Shown piece by piece: positions 51,514-60,912 of a stretch of DNA of 64,000 nucleotides (positions are counted from its first letter, which is position 1; each line of letters opens with the position of its first letter). The stretch is taken from assembly GCF_042686025.1 (NCBI RefSeq), contig NZ_JBHUOZ010000003.1:1984001-2048000 (forward strand). The letters run 5' to 3'. Source of the DNA: Terrimonas rubra. GTDB lineage: Bacteria; Bacteroidota; Bacteroidia; Chitinophagales; Chitinophagaceae. The notes beneath the pieces were generated by a model. It saw only the letters and a program-made list of their open reading frames with translations. It was not told the origin of the DNA and ran no database searches. The position numbers and the translations under genes are program-made.

Positions 51514-53862
51514 ATGACAAAACAGGAATTACGTAAACAACAAGCCCTGGAATACCATGCAAAGGGCCGCCCGGGAAAAATTGAAGTAATACCCACCAAA
51601 GAAGCAAAAACACAACGCGATCTATCACTGGCCTACTCACCTGGCGTTGCAGAACCTTGTAAAGAAATAGCCGCAAATAAAGAAGATGTTTACAAATACA
51701 CCGCCAAGGGCAACCTGGTGGCAGTGATCAGTAACGGTACTGCCGTTTTAGGCCTGGGTAATATTGGCCCCGAAGCGGGTAAACCGGTAATGGAAGGCAA
51801 GGGTGTATTATTTAAAATTTTTGCCGACATTGATGTATTTGATATTGAGATAGCAGAAACCGATCCGGAGAAATTCGTACAGATCGTTAAAGCATTAGAA
51901 CCCACTTTTGGTGGTATTAACCTGGAAGATATTAAAGCACCCGAGTGTTTTTATATTGAACAGGAACTGCGCAAAAGAATGGATATACCGGTAATGCATG
52001 ATGACCAGCATGGTACCGCCATCATCAGTGCAGCAGCTTTATTAAATGCACTGGAGTTACAAAAGAAAAAAATTGAAAAAGTAAAGATCGTGGTAAACGG
52101 CGCAGGAGCTGCTGCCATGGCCTGCGTATTATTATATGTATCGCTGGGAGCCAAACCGGAGAACTTTACCATGTTTGACCGTACAGGCGCCCTGCACCTG
52201 GGACGTACTGACCTGGATGATTTTAAAAAACCATTTGCTACTGCAAAAGGCGATTCCACCCTGGAAGAGGCAATGAAGAACGCAGATGTGTTCATTGGTT
52301 TAAGCGCCGGTAATACGGTAACCAAAGCAATGGTAAAATCGATGGCTAAAAACCCCATTGTATTTGCCATGGCCAACCCCGACCCCGAGATCAGCTGGGA
52401 GGATGCCACATCAGTTCGTAAAGATGTGATCATGGCAACCGGCCGCAGCGATTATCCCAACCAGGTAAATAACGTGTTAGGCTTCCCTTATATCTTCAGG
52501 GGGGCACTGGACGTAAGGGCCAAACAGATCAACGAAGCCATGAAACTGGCGGCTGTAAGGGCTTTGGCCGAACTCACCAAAACCCCTGTGCCGGACATGG
52601 TAAACCTGGCTTACAACGAAAAGACCATTACATTCGGACCCGATTATATTATTCCCAAACCGCTTGACCCCCGTTTGCTGGCAACTGTAGCGCCGGCTGT
52701 GGCCAGGGCAGCAATGGAATCAGGCGTAGCCCAGCACCATATTACCGATTGGGAAGGTTATGGCAATAGTCTTAACCAACGCCTGGGTATTGACAACCAG
52801 GTATTGCGTGTGTTAGGCAACCGGGCACGTAAAGACCCCAAACGTATTGTGTTTGCCGAAGCGGATAATATCAAGATCCTGAAAGCAGCACAGATCGTTT
52901 TTGATGAAGGTATCGGTTACCCCATTTTATTAGGTGAGCAGGCGAAGATCAAACAAATTGCTGAGGCTAATAAAATTGACGTTTCTGACATGCCCATCTT
53001 TGACCCGCGCAGTGACGAGATGGAGGAAAAAAGAAACCAGTACGGTGAATTATTCTTTAAAAAACGCAGCCGCAGAGGATTCAATGCTTACGAGTCTAAA
53101 AAGATCATGAAAGACCGTAACTATTTTGGCTGTATGATGGTGGAATTTGGCGATGCCGATTGTATGATATCCGGTTTAACCAAAAACTATCCCGATACTA
53201 TCAGGCCTGCCCTGCAGACCATCGGTACCGAGGACGGTGTGAACCGTATTGCCGGCATGTACCTGATGATGACCAAAAAAGGACCTTTGTTCCTGGCTGA
53301 TACCACTGTTAACTTTAACCCCACTGCCGAAGAACTGGCCGAGATTGTTTTACTGGCTGCCAAAGAGGTAAAACTGTTCAATATTGTGCCGCGTATAGCC
53401 ATGTTAAGCTATTCCAATTTCGGCAGCAGCAACTCACCGGAAGCCGCACTGGTTGCAAAAGCCCGCAAAATTGTGAAGGAAAAAATGCCTTCCCTCATCG
53501 TGGACGGTGAAATGCAGGCAAATGTGGCCTTTAATAATGACCTGCTGAAAGAGAACTATCCTTTCAGTGAACTGGTGGATAAGGACGTGAATACCCTTAT
53601 CTTCCCTAACCTGGCATCGGGTAATATTGCCTACAATATTTTAAAGGAAATAGGCGATTCTGACGCGATTGGCCCGATTTTGTTAGGATTAAAAAAACCG
53701 GTACATGTGTTGCAGTTGGGAAGCTCGGTACACAATATTGTGAACATGGCCCTGATCGCCGTTACCGATGCGCAGATCAAATGTAAATCAAGCACCACCC
53801 AGGAGGAAGTTAAAAAATCTAAATGGTGGAAGAAGTTCAAAAAGGTAAGTAAAGACCTGTGA
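51514..53862 (+). CDS. maeB: NADP-dependent malic enzyme with phosphotransacetylase-like domain
   Basis: 782 aa, typical for the MaeB fusion (about 760). It oxidatively decarboxylates malate to pyruvate, giving NADPH. The malic N-domain holds LAYSPGVAEPCKEIA and PVMHDDQHGTAIISAAALLNAL with metal ligands. The NAD(P) domain follows (VKIVVNGAGAAAMACVLLYV). A C-terminal PTA-like domain from about residue 435 (RVLGNRARKDPKRIVFAEADN) is regulatory in known relatives. A structured leader precedes it and a strong terminator follows. Confidence 0.96.
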   Translation: MTKQELRKQQALEYHAKGRPGKIEVIPTKEAKTQRDLSLAYSPGVAEPCKEIAANKEDVYKYTAKGNLVAVISNGTAVLGLGNIGPEAGKPVMEGKGVLFKIFADIDVFDIEIAETDPEKFVQIVKALEPTFGGINLEDIKAPECFYIEQELRKRMDIPVMHDDQHGTAIISAAALLNALELQKKKIEKVKIVVNGAGAAAMACVLLYVSLGAKPENFTMFDRTGALHLGRTDLDDFKKPFATAKGDSTLEEAMKNADVFIGLSAGNTVTKAMVKSMAKNPIVFAMANPDPEISWEDATSVRKDVIMATGRSDYPNQVNNVLGFPYIFRGALDVRAKQINEAMKLAAVRALAELTKTPVPDMVNLAYNEKTITFGPDYIIPKPLDPRLLATVAPAVARAAMESGVAQHHITDWEGYGNSLNQRLGIDNQVLRVLGNRARKDPKRIVFAEADNIKILKAAQIVFDEGIGYPILLGEQAKIKQIAEANKIDVSDMPIFDPRSDEMEEKRNQYGELFFKKRSRRGFNAYESKKIMKDRNYFGCMMVEFGDADCMISGLTKNYPDTIRPALQTIGTEDGVNRIAGMYLMMTKKGPLFLADTTVNFNPTAEELAEIVLLAAKEVKLFNIVPRIAMLSYSNFGSSNSPEAALVAKARKIVKEKMPSLIVDGEMQANVAFNNDLLKENYPFSELVDKDVNTLIFPNLASGNIAYNILKEIGDSDAIGPILLGLKKPVHVLQLGSSVHNIVNMALIAVTDAQIKCKSSTTQEEVKKSKWWKKFKKVSKDL

Positions 53863-53907
53863 TGACCGGATTTGTGCGATAAGTCTCTTTACGATACATA
53901 AAATATA

Positions 53908-53938
53908 ATCAAAGCCCTATTATTACTAGGGCTTTGAT
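53908..53938 (+). terminator. Terminator after the malic enzyme gene
   Basis: ATCAAAGCCCTA (53908-53919) / TAGGGCTTTGAT (53927-53938), a perfect 12-bp stem, followed by TTTTAAA. Confidence 0.9.
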
Positions 53939-53998
53939 TTTTAAAATGTGATTGCTGTCTTGTCACTTAATCCGTATTTTTACCAATAAATCATTTTT

Positions 53999-54736
53999 TT
54001 GAATTTAATTACTCACATAGGCCGCTTTTTCCTGATGCTGAAAGGTATGTTCTCCAAACCGGAGAACGGCAAAATGTACTGGAAGGAATTTATGAAACAA
54101 TGTTCGGATATCGGCATTGGTTCATTGGGCATTGTGGCTATTATTTCCACCTTTATCGGGGCGGTATCCACCATCCAGACTGCCTACCAGCTGGTAAGTC
54201 CTTTATTACCTAAAACCATCATTGCACAAATTGTGCGTGATACGGTTATCCTGGAATTTGCGCCTACCCTTACCTGTATTGTACTGGCGGGTGTAATTGG
54301 TAGTAAAATTGCCAGCGAACTGGGCAATATGCGGGTAAGCGAGCAGATAGATGCGCTGGAAATTATGGGCATTAATACCAAAGCTTATTTAATTGCACCC
54401 AAGATCGTAGCCGGCGTACTGATGATTCCCCTGCTGATTGTAATAGCCATGACCCTGGGTATCTGGGGCGGACGTGTGGCCGGTATTGCGGCTAATATTT
54501 TATCCGGTGAAGTATATGATATGGGATTATTGGACGGCTTTAATCCTTACAACGTTTTCTTTGCCTTATTTAAAAGCTTTGTTTTTGCCTTTATCAGCTG
54601 CAGCGTACCCGCTTACTTTGGTTACTACGTAAAAGGCGGCGCCCTGGAAATAGGACAGGCCAGTACCAAAGCCGTGGTGGTTAGCTGTATATTGTTATTG
54701 TTTGCCGACTATGTTTTATCGGCCCTGTTATTATAA
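53999..54736 (+). CDS. mlaE: MlaE-family lipid ABC transporter permease
   Basis: 245 aa. Five to six hydrophobic segments and the MlaE core: GIVAIISTFIGAVSTIQTAYQL, FAPTLTCIVLAGVIGSKIASELGNMRVSEQIDALEIMGINTKAYLI. It forms the inner-membrane part of a phospholipid transport system. The only in-frame start that keeps the usual N-terminus is TTG 53999; the stop codon TAA 53987 lies just before it and no Shine-Dalgarno is seen. The ATPase gene follows after 17 bases; no MCE-domain (MlaD) gene is adjacent. Confidence 0.92.
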   Translation: MNLITHIGRFFLMLKGMFSKPENGKMYWKEFMKQCSDIGIGSLGIVAIISTFIGAVSTIQTAYQLVSPLLPKTIIAQIVRDTVILEFAPTLTCIVLAGVIGSKIASELGNMRVSEQIDALEIMGINTKAYLIAPKIVAGVLMIPLLIVIAMTLGIWGGRVAGIAANILSGEVYDMGLLDGFNPYNVFFALFKSFVFAFISCSVPAYFGYYVKGGALEIGQASTKAVVVSCILLLFADYVLSALLL

Positions 54737-54753
54737 GGCTTAGTATAAACTAC

Positions 54754-55545
54754 ATGATTGAACTGATTGACATAAAGAAAAACTTTGGCGAGAAGCCCGT
54801 TATCCAGGGTGTTACTGCCACTATGAATGCGGGGCAGTGTAACCTCATCATTGGTGCCAGCGGCAGCGGTAAAACGGTGCTTATGAAATGTATGGTAGGC
54901 CTGTTTGAACCCGACAGCGGTGAGATACTTTACTCCGGCGAAAACTTCACCACCATGAACCTGGAACAGAAAACCGAGATCCGGAAAGAGATCGGCATGT
55001 TATTCCAGGGCTCGGCTTTGTTTGACAGCCAGACAGTGGAACAGAATGTTATGTTCCCCCTGGATATGTTTACCAAAGACAAGTACGCCAAAAAACTGGC
55101 CCGTGTGAACGAAGTACTGGCCCGTGTAAACCTGGTGGATGCCAATAAAAAATTCCCTTCCGAATTAAGTGGTGGTATGAAAAAAAGGGTGGCCCTGGCA
55201 CGTGCCATTGTACTGAACCCTAAATACCTTTTCTGCGACGAGCCTAACTCCGGCCTTGACCCGCTGACCTCCCTGGTAATTGATAAACTGATACAGGAAA
55301 TAACCAAAGAATACAATATTACCACTGTTATCAATACCCATGATATGAACAGTGTAATGGAGATTGGCGATAATATTCTTTATATGCACAAAGGCTTTAA
55401 AGAATGGACCGGCAGTAATAAAGAGATCATCTTCAGTGATAATAAACTATTGAACGACTTCATCTTTGCATCGGAGTTTTTAAAAGATGCCAAAGAAATG
55501 CGTATGCTGGATGAGAACAATAAACGCAAACAAAAAGAAGACTAA
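54754..55545 (+). CDS. mlaF: MlaF-family ABC transporter ATP-binding protein
   Basis: 263 aa. Walker A GASGSGKT (31-38), signature LSGGMKKRVALARA, Walker B YLFCDEPNSGLD and H-loop INTHDMN are all intact. Powers MlaE in moving phospholipids between inner membrane and periplasmic carriers. Co-transcribed with mlaE. Confidence 0.95.
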   Translation: MIELIDIKKNFGEKPVIQGVTATMNAGQCNLIIGASGSGKTVLMKCMVGLFEPDSGEILYSGENFTTMNLEQKTEIRKEIGMLFQGSALFDSQTVEQNVMFPLDMFTKDKYAKKLARVNEVLARVNLVDANKKFPSELSGGMKKRVALARAIVLNPKYLFCDEPNSGLDPLTSLVIDKLIQEITKEYNITTVINTHDMNSVMEIGDNILYMHKGFKEWTGSNKEIIFSDNKLLNDFIFASEFLKDAKEMRMLDENNKRKQKED

Positions 55546-55753
55546 ACAACTATCCCTTTTAACGTAAGGTACATGCCGCCCGGGCGCCTCTTCCCTGCCC
55601 GGCAGCGCTTCTGCCCTCTTATTGATAAAACTTTAGTGCAGGCAAAAATCCCGCCACAGTTGACAATTTGTTCATAAGTATTATTTGTTATTTATCATAT
55701 AATGAACTTAACTTAGCCCTCTAAATTTATTTCGTTAACCTAAATTTTAAAAG

Positions 55754-56242
55754 ATGAAAAAACTATTGGCCATAGTAGCCATTGCTGTTTTTGCCATTTC
55801 CTTCACCTCCTGCAAAAGCAAAGTAAAAGACGAAGATGTTAAAGCTGCTGTACAAACTGTACTTACTGCCAACCCCGACTACAATATGCTGGCAGTTGAT
55901 GTAAAAGATGGTGTAGCTACTATTACCGGCGAGGTAAAAGATGAAACTACCCGTGCAGGCATTAACGCCTCTTTAAAAGAAGTAAAAGGTGTAAAAGAAG
56001 TAGTGAATAGTGCTACCGTAACACCCCCGCCTCCGCCACCAGTGGTAACTACGCCTGATGATACCCTGACCTCGGCTGTAAAAGACGCATTAAAAGACCA
56101 CGCAAATGTTACTGCCACTGTAGCTGATGGTGTAGTAACCTTAACCGGTACTGTAAAAAACCAGGATGAAAAAAGAACAGTACAACAAAAGATCAGTGCA
56201 CTTAAACCTAAGAGCATTGCAAACAATGTAACCATTAAATAA
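55754..56242 (+). CDS. Lipoprotein with two BON domains
   Basis: 162 aa. Lipobox SFTSC with C20. First BON domain about 25-88 (DVKAAVQTVLTANPDYN..VDVKDGVATITGEVKDE), proline linker PPPPPP (91-96), and second BON domain about 102-161 (LTSAVKDALKDHANVTATVADGVVTLTGTVKN). BON domains bind membranes or other envelope components (as in OsmY). Followed after 20 bases by an SH3-domain gene, so the two are probably one transcript. Confidence 0.9.
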   Translation: MKKLLAIVAIAVFAISFTSCKSKVKDEDVKAAVQTVLTANPDYNMLAVDVKDGVATITGEVKDETTRAGINASLKEVKGVKEVVNSATVTPPPPPPVVTTPDDTLTSAVKDALKDHANVTATVADGVVTLTGTVKNQDEKRTVQQKISALKPKSIANNVTIK

Positions 56243-56262
56243 ACACCAAAAACCTATACAAG

Positions 56263-56682
56263 ATGGCACTACAAGATAAATACAAAGAACTGGTAGATAC
56301 GGCGAATGCTGCCGGTGTTACCAATTTACAGGTAAGGGAACAGGACGGCGTTCTGTATGTTGACGGCGATGCTCCTACAGGAGCGGTTAAAGACCAGTTA
56401 TGGACCATTTATGAAAAAATTGATCCTAACTACAGCAGCAACGATCTTATCCTGAACGTGAATGCAGTAGCGGTAGAGGGCACTAAAGTAAAAGTAGTGA
56501 CCGAATCCAGCAACCTGAACATACGTAAAGGCCCCGGCACCGACCAGCCTATTGTAGGTAAAGCGGCGCATGGCGAGATCATTACCCTGGTAAACAAAAG
56601 TAATGACCAATGGTGGCTGGTACGTACTGATGATGGCGAAGAAGGTTATTCTTACGCCCAGTATTTGGAACCCGTACAATAA
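56263..56682 (+). CDS. Cytoplasmic BON-like/SH3b protein
   Basis: 139 aa. N-terminal BON-like half (TNLQVREQDGVLYVDGDAP) and C-terminal bacterial SH3 domain (SSNLNIRKGPGTDQPIVGKAAHGEIITLVNKSNDQWWLVRTDDGEEGYSYAQYL). No signal peptide. The layout LysM/BON plus SH3 recalls YgaU (Kbp)-like stress proteins. Its partner gene upstream carries BON domains on a lipoprotein. Confidence 0.8.
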   Translation: MALQDKYKELVDTANAAGVTNLQVREQDGVLYVDGDAPTGAVKDQLWTIYEKIDPNYSSNDLILNVNAVAVEGTKVKVVTESSNLNIRKGPGTDQPIVGKAAHGEIITLVNKSNDQWWLVRTDDGEEGYSYAQYLEPVQ

Positions 56683-56702
56683 GCTTACGTTACTATATTG
56701 TA

Positions 56703-56740
56703 AAATGGCTGTCAGTTTATATTGACAGCCATTTTTATTT
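56703..56740 (+). terminator. Terminator after the BON/SH3 genes
   Basis: AAATGGCTGTCA (56703-56714) / TGACAGCCATTT (56723-56734), perfect 12-bp stem with GTTTATAT loop, followed by TTATTTAT. Confidence 0.9.
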
Positions 56741-56861
56741 ATCCTTTTTATGAACCTTTTCCCATCCCGATAGTTGTAAATAACCGTGTAAATGAATAGC
56801 TTTATCATAGTGTAATCAGCTCAGTGTTGCCAGTTACCAAGGAAAGGTTTAAAAATTATCT

Positions 56862-59096
56862 ATGCGTCGTACCTGGGTGTTCCTCTTTTTCTGTTTGCTC
56901 TCGCAGATGGCGTGGTCGCAAAAACGACCCACTATTGGCCTCACCCTCAGCGGTGGCGGTGCAAAAGGACTGGCGCATATCGGCATACTCAAAGCCATTG
57001 ATTCCGCAGGATTAAAAATTGACTACCTCACCGGCACCAGTATGGGCGCCGTACTGGGCAGTTTATATGCGGTGGGCTATAGCGGCGATAGTATCCAGAA
57101 AATATGTGAGAAAGTGGACTGGGACCTGCTGTTAAGCAACCAGGCTGCCTTACGTAACCTGTACATGGAAGAAAAAGATGAGTACAACAAATACGATATT
57201 GAAATTCCCTGGGTAAATAACAGTTTTAAAATATCTACCGGTTTTTTAGAAGCCCAGGAGTTATGGTTAAAGCTGGCCGAGTTATACCACCCTGTTACCG
57301 GCATTACTGATTTCTCCAGATTCAGCATCCCTTTTCGTTGTATTGCTACCGATGTAGGCAATGGTGCGGCAGTTGTATTAAAGGAAGGCGATATCGTTAA
57401 TGCCGTAAGGGCCAGTATGGCTATCCCTTCTGTATTTACGGCCGTTGATTACGATAATAAAAGACTAGTGGACGGTGGCATCAGCCGTAACTTCCCTGCC
57501 AGTGACCTGAAAGATATGGGCGCTGACTATATCATTGGCAGTACGGTGGCTGGTGGTTTATTGCCACCCAAAAAAATTACCAATGCCCTGCAATTACTCA
57601 TGCAGATCGCTTTTTTCCGGGAAGCTGAGGATAATAAAAAAGAAGTACCGCTTTGCGATATCTATATTCCCTTTAACCTGGAAAACTATACCATGGGTAG
57701 TTTTGGCAGTGCGCAGAGTATACTGGAAGAAGGTATAAAAAAAGGCCGGGAATTATACCCGCAATTCAAAGCGCTGGCCGATTCCCTGAATGCCATTTAT
57801 GGTGTTCCGGAAAAAACACCCACCCGTTTGCCCAAACCAATGGATATTACTATCTCCGGTGTAGAACTGCATGGATTCAGCAATACCACTACCGGTTATT
57901 TTTTAAATACCATGAACCTCAAGCTGAACCATACCTACAGCTATCACGACCTGGCAAAAATGGTACGTAAAGCTTATGGCAGCCGTTATTACAGTCGTAT
58001 TAACTACCGCCTGCATCCGCTGGAGGACGGCACTTATAAAATCAGTTTCGATGTAACGGAGCAGCCCCTTACTTTTTTAAAAGCCAGCATACACTATAAC
58101 CGTTTCACCGGTATCGGGCTTATTGCCAATATCACTACCCGCAATAAAATATTTTCCAACTCGCGCAGCATGGCCAGTATTAACCTGGGCGAAACCTTCC
58201 GTATAAAAGGAGAACACCTGCAATATGTTGGCCGTTCTAAAAAATTTGGATTTACGGTAAAAACCCAGCTGGACAGGCTGGATGTAATGACCTACGAACA
58301 GGTACAAAACAAACAGACCGGTATATTTAAGCAGAATATTTTCGAGGTGTCGGAAAAACTGCACTATGCCCCCAGTACCAACCTGACCTTTGGAGCCGGG
58401 CATCGCTGGGAGTGGTTACGTTACGCCCCAAGAATCACATCTAATGTGGATTTTAAAGGCGGTAATACCTTCTCTACTTACTTTGTATACCTGCGTTACA
58501 ATAATTTAGACAGGGTTAATTTTCCCCGCAGGGGGCTTAAGATCGACCTGGAAGCAGGAAGGGTTGGCGGGCAGAATGCTAACTTTAAAATATACTATAA
58601 CGGCGTAGAGCCATCCGACCCCGATTCAACCCGTATAGATGAAAAGCCTTACCTGCGTACTTCCTTAAACGCGGAGGGATACCTGCCGCTTGCACGCCGG
58701 GTAACACTGTTTGGCTCTGCACAAGGCGGTGTTAACTTTAATTATCACCGCAATATCATGAACGAGTTTATCGTGGGTGGTATGAGTAAAATATTCCGCA
58801 ACCAGGTAACATTTGCCGGCTTACAGGAAGGCAGTATCTACTCTCCTGCCCTGCTGGCTTCGCAAATTGGCTTACGTACCGCTATTTTTCCCGGCGCCTA
58901 TATTACGGGTCGTGCCAACGTATTGTTCAACAATTTTATCAGTCGTAGTTATTTCTTTAACTACAAGGATTTCTATTCCGGTTATGCGCTCACTTTCTCC
59001 TACAACTTTGCCCTTGGCCCGCTGGACCTGAGTGTGATGTATTGCGACCAGACCCGTCAGGTACAAACCTATATTAACCTGGGCATACCTTTTTAG
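56862..59096 (+). CDS. Patatin-like phospholipase fused to a surface-antigen beta-barrel (type Vd-like)
   Basis: 744 aa. Signal peptide 1-20; patatin domain about 25-310 with oxyanion loop SGGGAKG, nucleophile S60 in GTSMG and D204 in VDGG; a POTRA-like segment about 320-400 (ITISGVELHGFSNTTTGYFL); and a C-terminal 16-strand-type barrel ending NLGIPF. The order patatin-POTRA-barrel is that of type Vd autotransporters (PlpD), which carry a lipase to the outer-membrane surface. Both catalytic residues are present, so it should be active. Confidence 0.92.
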   Translation: MRRTWVFLFFCLLSQMAWSQKRPTIGLTLSGGGAKGLAHIGILKAIDSAGLKIDYLTGTSMGAVLGSLYAVGYSGDSIQKICEKVDWDLLLSNQAALRNLYMEEKDEYNKYDIEIPWVNNSFKISTGFLEAQELWLKLAELYHPVTGITDFSRFSIPFRCIATDVGNGAAVVLKEGDIVNAVRASMAIPSVFTAVDYDNKRLVDGGISRNFPASDLKDMGADYIIGSTVAGGLLPPKKITNALQLLMQIAFFREAEDNKKEVPLCDIYIPFNLENYTMGSFGSAQSILEEGIKKGRELYPQFKALADSLNAIYGVPEKTPTRLPKPMDITISGVELHGFSNTTTGYFLNTMNLKLNHTYSYHDLAKMVRKAYGSRYYSRINYRLHPLEDGTYKISFDVTEQPLTFLKASIHYNRFTGIGLIANITTRNKIFSNSRSMASINLGETFRIKGEHLQYVGRSKKFGFTVKTQLDRLDVMTYEQVQNKQTGIFKQNIFEVSEKLHYAPSTNLTFGAGHRWEWLRYAPRITSNVDFKGGNTFSTYFVYLRYNNLDRVNFPRRGLKIDLEAGRVGGQNANFKIYYNGVEPSDPDSTRIDEKPYLRTSLNAEGYLPLARRVTLFGSAQGGVNFNYHRNIMNEFIVGGMSKIFRNQVTFAGLQEGSIYSPALLASQIGLRTAIFPGAYITGRANVLFNNFISRSYFFNYKDFYSGYALTFSYNFALGPLDLSVMYCDQTRQVQTYINLGIPF

Positions 59097-59101
59097 CATG
59101 C

Positions 59102-59136
59102 AGGATTTGAGGATTTATGATTTATGATTTAGCGAT
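59102..59136. repeat. Short heptanucleotide-phased repeat
   Basis: AGGATTT, GAGGATT, TATGATT, TATGATT, TAGCGAT in steps of seven directly after the patatin stop codon. Confidence 0.65.
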
Positions 59137-59356
59137 TGCTCAGCAGGTATATGCGTCTTTTAGTTAAATATTATTTTATTTTATTACCAGCAGTAGTAAT
59201 GCTGATCAGCTTTACTTGCGACGCTCCGTTCATCGTTCCGTTCGCTAATCAGCATCCTGTTATGCAAAGGTTTTACATTGGCGGTTAAAACCATAAAGTG
59301 TAGGAGTTTTCTCCCGTTGGTCGAAATGACGACAGCCAATAAACAAAATAAGAAAA

Positions 59357-59372
59357 GACGCCCTGCAGCGTC
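59357..59372 (-). terminator. Terminator of the esterase gene
   Basis: GACGC (59357-59361) / GCGTC (59368-59372) with six loop bases, followed on the minus strand by TTTTCTTATTTT. Short but well placed. Confidence 0.55.
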
Positions 59373-59382
59373 CTCCTTTAAT

Positions 59383-59429
59383 TTATCAATTGCTTATTGT
59401 CCATTGTCAATTGTCACTTGTCCATTGTT
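59383..59429. repeat. Heptanucleotide-phased tandem repeat (TTGTCNA family)
   Basis: TTATCAA, TTGCTTA, TTGTCCA, TTGTCAA, TTGTCAC, TTGTCCA, TTGTT in unbroken steps of seven, running into the stop codon of the esterase gene at 59430. Confidence 0.85.
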
Positions 59430-60161
59430 TCAAAACCTCGTTCCCAGGTAATGCGGCAACATAGCACGCCAGGTGGGCCAGTCATGTTTATAATCAGGTC
59501 CCCAGTTATCCAGTTCATACCAGATGCCTTTATCATACAGTATTTTACCAAAGCGGCCACTGGCATCAGGATCTTCGTAAGCGCCTGCACCGGTCAATAT
59601 ATGGATATGCCCGCTTTTACGGATCTGCTCCAGGGTATGATGATCAGTCAGTTGTGGTATATAATGCTGCGGACTATTAAAATAAACATTATCGTCATAA
59701 TGCCCTTTGGTATACTCGGTCAGGTCATACACACCACTCATGGCTATTACACCATTAATTAAATCGGGGCGTTTTAAAAACAGGTTCATGCTGTGCAGGG
59801 CGCCAAATGAAGCCCCGCTGATAATAACAGGCGTATCGGCACTGGTACTATTTTTAATAAAAGGTATAACTTCGTTATATACATAACTGTTCCATTGCTG
59901 GTGACGAATTGATTTTTGCCAGGGGTCCATATGATTATTTAACCAGCTTTCGTTATTGATACTGTCAATGGAGAAAACCTTTATCCTTCCGGCGTTAATG
60001 AACGGGGCAATAGCATCGATCAACTGGAACCTTTCATATTCCAGGTAATCGGCAGCAGCAGTAGGCACAAGCAGTAAAGCAAATCCGTAATCTCCATAAG
60101 TAGCAATAGGCATTTCCTTGTCAAGTGACGGGCTATACCATGATGTTAATTCTCTTTTCAT
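59430..60161 (-). CDS. Alpha/beta-hydrolase (esterase-D-like)
   Basis: 243 aa without signal peptide. The nucleophile elbow GASFGA (in VIISGASFGALHSMNLF) and the final WGPDYKHDWPTWRAMLPHYL with the His of the triad mark an EstD/YbbA-type esterase. Acts in the cytoplasm on an unknown ester. Single gene; a terminator and heptad repeats follow. Confidence 0.85.
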   Translation of the reverse strand: MKRELTSWYSPSLDKEMPIATYGDYGFALLLVPTAAADYLEYERFQLIDAIAPFINAGRIKVFSIDSINNESWLNNHMDPWQKSIRHQQWNSYVYNEVIPFIKNSTSADTPVIISGASFGALHSMNLFLKRPDLINGVIAMSGVYDLTEYTKGHYDDNVYFNSPQHYIPQLTDHHTLEQIRKSGHIHILTGAGAYEDPDASGRFGKILYDKGIWYELDNWGPDYKHDWPTWRAMLPHYLGTRF

Positions 60162-60473
60162 TAGTTTCTATGTTATGCCTGAAAATATGTAAAAAACATG
60201 ATACCAGTTTAGCAATGGTAACTAAAGTTTAAATTTTTATTTACCGGGATCGCCACAATACTAACCAGTAAAATAACGTTTTACAAACCGTATTTTTACG
60301 AGTTTTTACTTAATCATATACAATCTTAACTAGTTGTAAATCATTATATTAAAAATTTAACAAACAAAACAAGAAAAATACCTAGGAAAAATCAAAAGTA
60401 ATTATACCTTAGCTAAATAGTATTTTTACTGTCGTAATTCCTTATCCTTGAATAGCCGGTAAAAATTAAGGCA
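60162..60473. other. Divergent intergenic region upstream of the receiver protein
   Basis: 312 AT-rich bases between the divergent esterase and receiver genes. TACCTTAG near 60406 is a weak -7 candidate for the receiver gene. No repeats or hairpins stand out. Confidence 0.35.
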
Positions 60474-60893
60474 ATGACTACTGTAGCTCCCATACGCATT
60501 GTACTGGCCGATGACCACGACCTGATGCGTACCACCATTGAAGAAATACTGTCACAGCAAAACCATTTACAGGTTGTGGCCAGTTGTAAGAATGGCGAAC
60601 ACGCCATTGAACAAACCCTGTTACTGCAGCCGCATTTTTTGCTGGTAGATGTAGTAATGAAACAGGTAAACGGTTTGGAAGTAGCGAAGCGTATAAAAGA
60701 AGCCCTGCCCGATACCAAGATCATTGCGTTCAGTTCGCATAATAACCCGGCTTATGCCCAGGCGTTTTTAGATCTGGGTGCTAATGGTTTTTTAACCAAA
60801 ACATCCATAGCAGCTGAATTGCTGATCGCAATACAGGCGGTTAATAATGGCAGCCGGTACCTGTGCAGTGAAATAAAAGCTTCTATGCAATAA
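60474..60893 (+). CDS. Stand-alone response-regulator receiver protein (NarL-type, no DNA-binding domain)
   Basis: 139 aa. Complete receiver: acidic pair DDHD, phospho-acceptor D59 in FLLVDVVMKQVNGLE, Ser-Ser in IAFSSHNN and K in LTKTS. After the receiver the chain continues AIQAVNNGSRYLCSEI, exactly where NarL-family regulators begin their LuxR helix-turn-helix, then stops. It may act by protein contact. No histidine kinase is adjacent. No broken helix-turn-helix is seen downstream. Confidence 0.88.
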   Translation: MTTVAPIRIVLADDHDLMRTTIEEILSQQNHLQVVASCKNGEHAIEQTLLLQPHFLLVDVVMKQVNGLEVAKRIKEALPDTKIIAFSSHNNPAYAQAFLDLGANGFLTKTSIAAELLIAIQAVNNGSRYLCSEIKASMQ

Positions 60894-60912
60894 GTAAGAA
60901 AGTCCCTCTAAG

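Larger units (their letters stand above)
59097..59429. other. Intergenic region with heptad repeats and an esterase terminator
   Basis: 333 bases between convergent genes. It contains two heptad-repeat runs (59102-59136 and 59383-59429) and the minus-strand terminator at 59357-59372. The middle part shows nothing else that I can identify. Confidence 0.5.

Noticed and set aside
55546..55753. Clear promoter for the BON lipoprotein gene
   Set aside because: TATTATTTG near 55680 has three instead of two bases between TA and TTTG; too weak to call.
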